Below are positions 9,153 through 15,908 of a DNA stretch of 41,340 nt, one piece after another (positions within the stretch are counted from its first letter, which is position 1; the number at the start of each line of letters is the position of its first letter). Source of the stretch: CAYJFK01 sp964369475 (GTDB taxonomy: Bacteria; Bacillota; Clostridia; Oscillospirales; Feifaniaceae); the NCBI GenBank assembly GCA_964369475.1, contig CAYJFK010000013.1, positions 1-41,340 on the forward strand, given 5' to 3'. Under the pieces are notes generated by a model that saw nothing but the letters and a program-made list of their open reading frames with translations, made no database searches and was not told the origin of the DNA. The translations under genes were made by a program, and so were the position numbers.

Positions 9153-10391
9153 TTAACTCGCGAAGTATTCTCTAATATACTTATTCATTGACTTCAGCAG
9201 TTTTATTTCTTCTATACTAAGTGACTCCTTATGCTCTTTGATATAGTTTTGCAGACCAAAACTTCCACAAGAAATAACTTCAGCTTGTGACAGCGAAAAA
9301 TCAGAGCTCGTTGTTTCCCAAACCACTTTGAAATCAGGAGAAATGGTTTCACTATATTCTCCTCGCAGTATTTTTAACAGAAACTCATTTAAATACCAAT
9401 GTTGAATTAATGGTTTCATTGCTTCATTAATTCTCTTCATAAAGTTCTTTAAATCATTAACATATCTTCCGAAAACATCTTTATCAACAATAACATTTTC
9501 GTTGGTTGCATGCGCCATATTATTTCTTAAATTTATGGCAGCATCTATGCTTTGTATAAAGCTTTTTTCAAAACCAATCAATGTTAGAATTTTTATAATG
9601 TTCTTATCCGGTATTCGGCTGTAATCAAAAATACTTTCTACATTGCAAAAATCAATATTAATCATATTATTATCATTGTCGTTTTCAGTAACATCCGTTG
9701 TCTTTTTTTGGCTTTTCCCTTTATATGCTTCTAAAAAAATCGAAGTTTCTGTAAACCGCTGCTTATATTTACTACTACGACTGATTTTCCATACACAATT
9801 GTAAACAAACACCATGAAAAGAAAGTATAAATTAAAATACGCATTATCATAATGTTCATGTTCTATTGCGAGTTTAATAATTTTGCACTTTGCTTTTACA
9901 AATGTATTTACGGCCTCATCATTTGATGGGAGATATTTTTCAAATTGTTTTACTATTTCATCTGCATAACAGGAATCTACTTTATTCAGCCCTTCATCGA
10001 TTGATACCTTTGTGCTTGATTCCGTTGATAATTTCCAAGTAAATGGTGATGCAGACTTGACAGATTCAGCAAAAATCCGAACCGAACTTGCTAAACCAGT
10101 ATAATCTATAGAATCTGACAACGCTTTACCGGCTTTGGCAAGTGGTAGTAGTGCCTCACTTAAACCAGATACATCTATTGAAGAAGTTAGAGATTCACCC
10201 GCTTCTGCAAGCGGTAATAATACTTCAGTCATCTGTGACACATCTATAGTAGGTGTCAATGCTTTTACCTTTTCTGCAAAAGCTGACGGTGCATTAGGCA
10301 CATCTTCAGTATTTTGCGATTTATCATTTTTTTGCAGCGTTTTTTCTTTATCTTCAGCGCTGTCATTAGCAGGTGTGTTTTTATCAGTCAT
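9153..10391 (-). CDS. HEPN-motif protein with three 23-residue tandem repeats, in the restriction operon
   Basis: 412 residues from the ATG at 10391. A GTG at 10400 is also in frame, but GGGGTGAG lies just before the ATG, which starts one base after the HsdM-HsdS stop. Residues 1-35 are charged and low in complexity. Residues about 45-112 contain three copies of a 23-residue repeat built around T/S-I-D-V/Y-S/T-x-L...LLPLA, with the I-D pairs at 49-50, 72-73 and 95-96. The C-terminal part is helical and contains INLRNNMAHAT, an R-x4-H motif (R289, H294) like the catalytic motif of HEPN ribonucleases. HEPN proteins often act as abortive-infection RNases. Toxicity triggered when restriction fails is inference. 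I do not recognise a named family for the full length. Confidence 0.6.
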   Translation of the reverse strand: MTDKNTPANDSAEDKEKTLQKNDKSQNTEDVPNAPSAFAEKVKALTPTIDVSQMTEVLLPLAEAGESLTSSIDVSGLSEALLPLAKAGKALSDSIDYTGLASSVRIFAESVKSASPFTWKLSTESSTKVSIDEGLNKVDSCYADEIVKQFEKYLPSNDEAVNTFVKAKCKIIKLAIEHEHYDNAYFNLYFLFMVFVYNCVWKISRSSKYKQRFTETSIFLEAYKGKSQKKTTDVTENDNDNNMINIDFCNVESIFDYSRIPDKNIIKILTLIGFEKSFIQSIDAAINLRNNMAHATNENVIVDKDVFGRYVNDLKNFMKRINEAMKPLIQHWYLNEFLLKILRGEYSETISPDFKVVWETTSSDFSLSQAEVISCGSFGLQNYIKEHKESLSIEEIKLLKSMNKYIREYFAS

Positions 10392-10392
10392 A

Positions 10393-12876
10393 CTACTCAC
10401 CCCATACTTCGCTTATTTTATCCTTTATCTTTTGTTCGAAAATATCTATAAGAGCTTTTGCGCCGTTTACTGCAATTTGTTCAAGTTCAATCATTGCTAC
10501 TATTCGCTGTTGCTCTTCTAATGTGGGTAGAGGTATTTTCAATGCTTTTATCATTTGTCCGTTCAAATTACTTTGATTTCCACCACGCTCACTGCTGATT
10601 TCTCGCAGATAATTATACATTCCTGATAACGTAAAAAATAGATAATTTAAGTTTAAAGCTTCAGCAGACTTTATTTGTATTGCTGATACAGCTTGATTTA
10701 TTGCTGCGTCAATTCCCAAGACAGCAACACGACCACGAGTTACGCCTTGCCCATACATAGCCATAACAACCGAGCCTTTTGGTATAATTTTTGCAGAAGA
10801 CTTATTTAGTCCTTTTTCAGTTATAAATTCATCTGCTTCATTTATTATATTAAAATCGATCAACCCAGTTTTTACATAAGGAATAGTACCATTCCAATAC
10901 TCTTCATTCGTTCTGTCTGGCGTTCCTCCAGATTTGATATCGCACACATCACCAAGTTTAACCATTTCCCATTTGGGATTTGTTTTAATGCTTGGCTTAT
11001 AATTATCTACAATTTGCTTTGCACCATCAATGATTTTTTGGTAACCTTCAATTTCAGCGACAATTTGCTCTTGGATGTGTAGTGGTGGGAGAGGGATTTG
11101 CAATGAGCTAATTGCAGTTTTTGAGATTTCTTTGAAAGTGCCGCCCGTGGCAATTAATTCCATTTGGGGAACTAACTTTGATAATGTATACGCTAAATAT
11201 TTTGATGAAACATAATCAGCCTGTGGAATTATATTTTTGAATCCTTGATTTGTAGCTGTAGCCTCATCAGCTATAGCAATTCTTCCTAATGTTGCACGAG
11301 ATGAAACTAAAACAGTACCTCTGGGTAGTAATTTAGCCGACGATGAACTTAACCCTAAAGCAGTAATCTTCCTTTGGGTGTCTTTAAGTATAGTAATAGT
11401 ATTGTTTTGTGGTAAATCCACCAATGTTGCCCAATTAATATTGCCATTCCAATATTCTTCAACAGCTGAAGAAGGAGTGCCACCGGATTCGATAGTGAAA
11501 TATTTCTTGTTTCCCAACTCAACCATTGGATAATTTGAATTATGAACAACAGCTTGCTTGTACCTATCCCCAACTAAACTATACTCACCATTCTCAGCTA
11601 TTTTATCTTTTGCAACTAATAATTTAAAATCATCTTCCCGTGTAATCTCAGAAGCATCTTCGCCCTTAGCAATCGCTTTTTTATAGTTTTCTAAGATTTC
11701 AAGGGCATAAGGTAGCTCATTTTTCTCAGGTGTCGGTCTGCGCTGTGCCCCTAAATCGAAGCCATCATTTTGTATTTTGATAAACAAAATATTCTCTGTT
11801 GATTTTGCAAAAGCTTTGTCCATCAACAAAATTGACGTTTTAACGCCGCTATATGGATTGAACACACCACTTGGTAAAGATATAACAGCATAAAGCCCTT
11901 CTTCTACAAGCTGCTTTCTAAGTGCTTTATATGCATTTTGGCTCTGGAAAACAATGCCCTCCGGAACAATAACACCTGCACGACCATTTTTCTTTAGGTG
12001 ATTTAAAATATAATCAACAAAAAGAACTTCGCTTCGGTTAGCCTTAATAGTAAACAGTTCATGAGGGTTTATTCCACCTTTTGGTGTCATAAAAGGTGGG
12101 TTAGCAAGTATAACATCAAATTTTTCTTTCCAATAATCCTTAACAGTTAGAGTATCATATTCGTCAATCTTGGGGTCTTTAAATCCGTGCAGGAACATAT
12201 TAACCTTAGCAAGGCGCACCATATCAGGGGATATGTCATACCCTCTAAAGTTGGCTTTCATTTTTTCTTTATCCGCTATGGTTAGTCGGTTATTCTCATT
12301 GACATAGCTAAATGCAGACACCAAAAAACCTGCCGTCCCACAAGCAGGGTCTAAGATAGCATCGCTTTTTTTAGGCTTGATAACATCTACCATAAAGTCA
12401 ATGATATGACGAGGTGTTCTAAACTGACCTGCATCACCTTGTGATCCCATAATAGATAACAAGTCTTCAAATGCTGTGCCTAGCAGTTCGGTATTACTCG
12501 TTGGTATTTTATCCAGCTCTTTTAGGAACAATCCAGCAGTTGCAGGATCGTTATATGGCAGATAAGCATTTTTGAAAATAGTTCTAAACACATCTGGCAA
12601 CTCCAAGCTTTCACCCAAAAGTTCCAATCCTTTTCTGTACATATCAAGTTTCATCGTGTTGTTGGATGTTGCCATGATTTTGTGATAAGAGTACTTATTG
12701 AGGTCTCCTACAAAAAATGACGCTTCTCCACCAAGCTCAATAGATTCTAAATCCTTTGCATCCATAAACTTATACATCAATGCAATTGTTATCTGCTCTA
12801 CTTGTGCCTTTGGATCGGGGACTTTACCTACAAGCACGTCTCGTGCATTTTTAATTATCGTATTTATTTCAGCCAT
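10393..12876 (-). CDS. hsdM: Type I restriction-modification fused methyltransferase and specificity subunit (HsdM-HsdS)
   Basis: 827 residues joining two normally separate proteins. Residues 1-430 are HsdM: an N-terminal helical domain, SAM-binding motif I DPACGTAGF (176-184) and catalytic NPPF (259-262), typical of N6-adenine methyltransferases. From about 452 an HsdS-type target recognition domain begins (VELGNKKYFTIESGGTP), and a second begins near 637 (VKLGDVCDIKSGGTP). Each is followed by a helical spacer (IQEQIVAEIEGYQ; LEEQQRIVAMIE). The two recognition domains imply a bipartite target. There is no stop or frame change at the junction, so this appears to be a natural fusion. It starts one base after the hsdR stop (TAA-A-ATG), so the two are translationally coupled. 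Confidence 0.92.
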   Translation of the reverse strand: MAEINTIIKNARDVLVGKVPDPKAQVEQITIALMYKFMDAKDLESIELGGEASFFVGDLNKYSYHKIMATSNNTMKLDMYRKGLELLGESLELPDVFRTIFKNAYLPYNDPATAGLFLKELDKIPTSNTELLGTAFEDLLSIMGSQGDAGQFRTPRHIIDFMVDVIKPKKSDAILDPACGTAGFLVSAFSYVNENNRLTIADKEKMKANFRGYDISPDMVRLAKVNMFLHGFKDPKIDEYDTLTVKDYWKEKFDVILANPPFMTPKGGINPHELFTIKANRSEVLFVDYILNHLKKNGRAGVIVPEGIVFQSQNAYKALRKQLVEEGLYAVISLPSGVFNPYSGVKTSILLMDKAFAKSTENILFIKIQNDGFDLGAQRRPTPEKNELPYALEILENYKKAIAKGEDASEITREDDFKLLVAKDKIAENGEYSLVGDRYKQAVVHNSNYPMVELGNKKYFTIESGGTPSSAVEEYWNGNINWATLVDLPQNNTITILKDTQRKITALGLSSSSAKLLPRGTVLVSSRATLGRIAIADEATATNQGFKNIIPQADYVSSKYLAYTLSKLVPQMELIATGGTFKEISKTAISSLQIPLPPLHIQEQIVAEIEGYQKIIDGAKQIVDNYKPSIKTNPKWEMVKLGDVCDIKSGGTPDRTNEEYWNGTIPYVKTGLIDFNIINEADEFITEKGLNKSSAKIIPKGSVVMAMYGQGVTRGRVAVLGIDAAINQAVSAIQIKSAEALNLNYLFFTLSGMYNYLREISSERGGNQSNLNGQMIKALKIPLPTLEEQQRIVAMIELEQIAVNGAKALIDIFEQKIKDKISEVWGE

Positions 12877-12877
12877 T

Positions 12878-15391
12878 TTATGACGCTCTCCTTAATAGTT
12901 CTTTTGGAATAATCTCCGATACATGAGCAATGAATATTTTTGCGTCATCTCCAAGGGAGCGCAAATCCTCCATTGTATATACTCCACTTAAATCAATGTC
13001 TGCAAACTTCTTGCTGTCAATAGCTTTTCGAACAATATCACTTGCTATATACGCATCAATAAGTTTTCTGATTTTAGATCGGTTCAGTTCCTTGACATGA
13101 TATATTTTAACACAGCTTGAAACAGCGTCTTCAAGGAGTTCTTCGCGGCTTTTCAGTCTTTGTTTTATGCCATAAACGAGCTCAACAAACTCTTCCCAAC
13201 TGGCAATGCGTTCTAGTTTTAGGTTAGCAGAGATTTTTTCAATGGAGACATTTTTGTACTTGGGGTTTTTTAGATATTTTTCGTCAACTATTTTAGCAAC
13301 TTGACTATAGTTCTTATCTCGCATTGCTTTTTGCAAATCTTCATCTTCTAGCATGTCCTTTTTCATGTCATCGATGCTGAAGAAATCACTATCTACACGC
13401 ATGCCAGTTGGCCCAACCTGTGCACCTTTCAAACTTGCTAGTGGATCTTCTCCATTGAGTTCAAAAGCCTCCTTTTTCGGGTTAGATGGTTTTGGAACGG
13501 ATGTGCCTTGGCTTTCTCCAGTAGGCGCATTTAGTTTTTTGTCATAGTCGTGTTCAGTTTCAAAGTATTCTACAACTGCAAAAAAGTCGAATAAATAGAA
13601 GTTATCTTTTTTTACTTGTTTCTCTTCAAAATCGAAGGTGAATGTTCTAGTTCCACGCCCTTTGATTTGTATAAACTCACTAGGACTAAAGATAGGACGC
13701 ATTAGAACGATATTCAGTAAATCTTTACAGTCATATCCAGTGGTCATCATTCCGACAGTAACACAAACGCGGGTTTTTGAGGTTTCATAATCTTCCTTAT
13801 GCCTGCTTCTACCATTTAGCGAGTTTTTTTCATCATTGAAATCTATCGTCATTTGCCCTGCATCATCCACTTGGCTAGTTACCTGTTCAGCAAAATCCGA
13901 ATCATAAGTGTCTGGATATTTTTCTCTTGCAAGTGTATTTAAGATAGCCGTTATTTTAGCTGCATGAGACTGGCTTACACAGAATACAATGCTTTTCCCA
14001 AATTCTCCACTGATTGGGTCACACTTTGCGTTATCCATAAATGTACAACACATTGTTAAATTGGTCTTATCAGAGAATAGCTTGCGCTCGTAATCTTTCC
14101 CCTTAAAAGATTGCTGATTTTCTTCCTCGTCATCTTCAGAGGTATCAATTACCAGGCCATCCTTTGAAAGAAGCTCCACAGTTTTTTCTGTTCGTGCATC
14201 AATAACATAAGGCTGTAAAAGCATACCCAATGCAACACCATCTTCAAGGGTAAAAGTATAAGTAGCTCTTTCAGATGTGCAGCCGAATGTTATATATGTA
14301 TCTTTTAACATCCTGTAAGAGTACTCATAAGCATTATTATCTCTTAGCTTGTCTTCTTCAATCCCTCTAAAGAAATCTTTCGGAGTTGCTGTAAGCCCAA
14401 CTTTACATCCAACAAAATACTCAAACAACTCTCGTGCTTTGCCTGAAATGCTACGATGCGCTTCATCCACTACGACCAAATCAAAATCAGTTGGGACAAA
14501 AAGCTCTTTATATCGTTCGTTTTTTGTCAGGGACTGAACTGTAGATATTAAGATATCAGCATTGTGCCATCCTTCTCTGTCATCTTTATATATTTTGGTA
14601 GTATAAATTGTTCCTCCGCCAAAACTTTTATTAAATGCCTTGAATGCTTGTGTTTCAAGTTCTATTCTATCTACTAAAAATAATACTCTGTGCGCTGTTT
14701 TTGATTCCAGAAATGCAGTAATGAGGCCAGCACAAGTAAATGTTTTGCCTGCACCAGTTGCCATTTCCAATAAAAATCTATAGTTTCCTTGTTCATAGCT
14801 ATCGATGACAGCATTTACAGCATCAACTTGATATGGTCTTAGTTTTATGAGTTTATTTTCTTCCACATATTTATTTTTATGTTCATTTGAAGATAGACTT
14901 CTAACCTTTGGATTTTGTAAATATGCGATTGAATATTCGTCAAAATCAAATCCTGACAAGGTTGGCAAATCAAAAATATCTGTTTTAAGTAAAGTTAATA
15001 GTTCTTGCTGCGAATGAAATTGTTCAATTATTTTAGGATCGTCTTCATAGGTATCCCAAAAAAAATGTTCCTCGCCGTTTGATAAGTATACAAATCGAAT
15101 GCCAATTGAGTGGGCATACTTTTTAACCTGCCTTTTTGCACTGAGAGGGTGCTTATCGGGTGATTTTGCTTCGATAATAGCAATAGGTCGATTATATATA
15201 TCAAGTAACGTATAGTCAGATCTGCCAGTTTTAGATTTGTCTCGAATAGTGTATTCTAAAATAACATTTTTGCGAGAGTTTTCCTCATCAAGTAATCGCC
15301 AGCCTAAATTATGCAACATTCTATCTATAACAACTCTTGTGTAGGCTTCTTTTTTATCTGACATATTCATCACCACTTTCTTAATGTTCAC
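12878..15391 (-). CDS. hsdR: Type I restriction enzyme R subunit (HsdR): nuclease and DNA translocase
   Basis: 837 residues, EcoEI/EcoKI-like architecture. The nuclease has D59 and IIEAKSPDK (E74, K76), matching the PD-(D/E)XK core. The SF2 translocase has Walker A ATGAGKT (211-217), DEAH (309-312), and IQIKGRGTR of motif VI in the second RecA domain. The C-terminal helical region that contacts the methyltransferase is present, so the gene looks intact. A GTG start at 15391 follows AGGA by 6 nt. In-frame ATGs at 15370 and 15364 are alternatives. It is first in the operon hsdR, hsdM-hsdS, HEPN gene, GHKL gene. The enzyme translocates and cuts DNA lacking the methylation placed by its partner. 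Confidence 0.92.
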   Translation of the reverse strand: MNIKKVVMNMSDKKEAYTRVVIDRMLHNLGWRLLDEENSRKNVILEYTIRDKSKTGRSDYTLLDIYNRPIAIIEAKSPDKHPLSAKRQVKKYAHSIGIRFVYLSNGEEHFFWDTYEDDPKIIEQFHSQQELLTLLKTDIFDLPTLSGFDFDEYSIAYLQNPKVRSLSSNEHKNKYVEENKLIKLRPYQVDAVNAVIDSYEQGNYRFLLEMATGAGKTFTCAGLITAFLESKTAHRVLFLVDRIELETQAFKAFNKSFGGGTIYTTKIYKDDREGWHNADILISTVQSLTKNERYKELFVPTDFDLVVVDEAHRSISGKARELFEYFVGCKVGLTATPKDFFRGIEEDKLRDNNAYEYSYRMLKDTYITFGCTSERATYTFTLEDGVALGMLLQPYVIDARTEKTVELLSKDGLVIDTSEDDEEENQQSFKGKDYERKLFSDKTNLTMCCTFMDNAKCDPISGEFGKSIVFCVSQSHAAKITAILNTLAREKYPDTYDSDFAEQVTSQVDDAGQMTIDFNDEKNSLNGRSRHKEDYETSKTRVCVTVGMMTTGYDCKDLLNIVLMRPIFSPSEFIQIKGRGTRTFTFDFEEKQVKKDNFYLFDFFAVVEYFETEHDYDKKLNAPTGESQGTSVPKPSNPKKEAFELNGEDPLASLKGAQVGPTGMRVDSDFFSIDDMKKDMLEDEDLQKAMRDKNYSQVAKIVDEKYLKNPKYKNVSIEKISANLKLERIASWEEFVELVYGIKQRLKSREELLEDAVSSCVKIYHVKELNRSKIRKLIDAYIASDIVRKAIDSKKFADIDLSGVYTMEDLRSLGDDAKIFIAHVSEIIPKELLRRAS

Positions 15392-15538
15392 AAATTATCC
15401 TGTTATCAATTCTTTTTGTATTCTTAATACGATCGGATTATTTTGGGAACTAACTCCTGTCCTTTCTAATTTCTACAACTATATCACGTTAACTAACGGT
15501 CAGAGCTTTCGTTCGGCGAATATATTTACTCATAATAA

Positions 15539-15567
15539 ATTATATCATAAACTATAGGCTACCACAA
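15539..15567 (-). promoter_or_regulatory. Candidate promoter of the restriction operon
   Basis: On the minus strand, TTGTGG (complement of 15562-15567), a 17-bp spacer and a perfect TATAAT (complement of 15539-15544) lie about 150 bp upstream of the hsdR start. Between this and hsdR I see no gene. Confidence 0.45.
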
Positions 15568-15601
15568 CCATTGAATCCAACATAACCCCATGCTTAGTAG
15601 T

Positions 15602-15640
15602 GGGGCTGTAGATAAAGCAAATGTACTGCTTATGAGCCCC
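15602..15640. other. Hairpin just upstream of control module A
   Basis: GGGGCT (15602-15607) pairs with AGCCCC (15635-15640), and AAGCA (15615-15619) pairs with TGCTT (15627-15631) around a 7-nt loop. It could be a terminator for transcription from the left, but lacks a T-run. Control module B lacks it, so it is not part of the shared module. Confidence 0.4.
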
Positions 15641-15686
15641 CTTGCGGTAACCGCAAGTTTACAAGTGCGTATCCATACTATATAAT
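15641..15686 (+). promoter_or_regulatory. Control module A: perfect palindrome plus sigma-A promoter
   Basis: The 17-bp palindrome CTTGCGGTAACCGCAAG (15641-15657) abuts a -35 box TTTACA (15658-15663). A 17-bp spacer and a perfect TATAAT (15681-15686) follow. The predicted transcription start is near 15693. The same palindrome, -35, spacing and -10 recur at 27110-27155 although the spacer sequence differs, so these elements are what is conserved. The palindrome's position suggests a repressor or activator operator touching the -35 box. Confidence 0.8.
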
Positions 15687-15693
15687 AAACTTG

Positions 15694-15741
15694 TATTTTA
15701 GGGCGGAGCATTTTAAGGGCGGAGCTATTTTAGGGCGGAAG
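15694..15741 (+). repeat. Three tandem 16-nt repeats in leader A
   Basis: Units 15694-15709, 15710-15725 and 15726-15741 each carry TTTTA then GGGCGGA (first unit TATTTTAGGGCGGAGC). The segment 15688-15746 is identical, base for base, to the matching part of leader B. The repeats lie at the very 5' end of the predicted transcript. They may bind a protein as DNA or RNA. Confidence 0.85.
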
Positions 15742-15794
15742 GAAAAGAGTCAAGGGCGAAGTGCGCCTTGCAGTAAGCAGGTGTAAGTCCCATT

Positions 15795-15878
15795 ACCGCA
15801 ATGAAGAACCCGAGATACAATAAAATAGGACACAAGAAGATCGTAGTTACCCACATCGGGTGATTGCGGTCTTTTTTT
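15795..15878 (+). terminator. Intrinsic terminator of leader A
   Basis: ACCGCAAT (15795-15802) pairs with ATTGCGGT (15863-15870), and inner ACCCGA pairs with TCGGGT. The T-run is 15872-15878. It stands between the promoter and the first gene, so the operon is transcribed only if the terminator is read through or if another promoter exists. Confidence 0.75.
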
Positions 15879-15908
15879 GCGTTCAAAAAGAAAGGAGCAC
15901 AAAAATGA

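Larger units (their letters stand above)
15693..15878 (+). ncRNA. Candidate structured leader RNA or attenuator, copy A
   Basis: From the predicted start to the T-run the transcript is about 186 nt and ends before the helicase gene. In order it has three 16-nt repeats; a small stem in which CAAGG pairs with CCTTG (copy B has CAGGG, keeping the pair as G-U); a very conserved single-stranded-looking segment containing GCAGGTGTAAGTCCC; and a terminal stem ACCGCAAT/ATTGCGGT enclosing a conserved GGACACAAGAAGATCGTA and closed by seven T. Copy B shares this architecture at 27162-27350. No convincing leader peptide was found. It could be a cis attenuator, a riboswitch-like element or a free small RNA. 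I cannot assign it to a named RNA family. Confidence 0.65.

Noticed and set aside
15694..15741. The 16-nt tandem repeats as a CRISPR array or replication iterons.
   Set aside because: There are only three units with no spacers, and they lie just downstream of a -10 box inside a predicted transcript in both copies. A leader or regulatory role fits better, though iteron-like binding cannot be excluded.
15756..15792. The leader core GTGCGCC...GGTGTAAGTCCC resembles the 5' region of group II introns.
   Set aside because: There is no domain V-like hairpin, no reverse transcriptase and no intron 3' end. The two copies end in an intrinsic terminator instead, so an intron is not supported.
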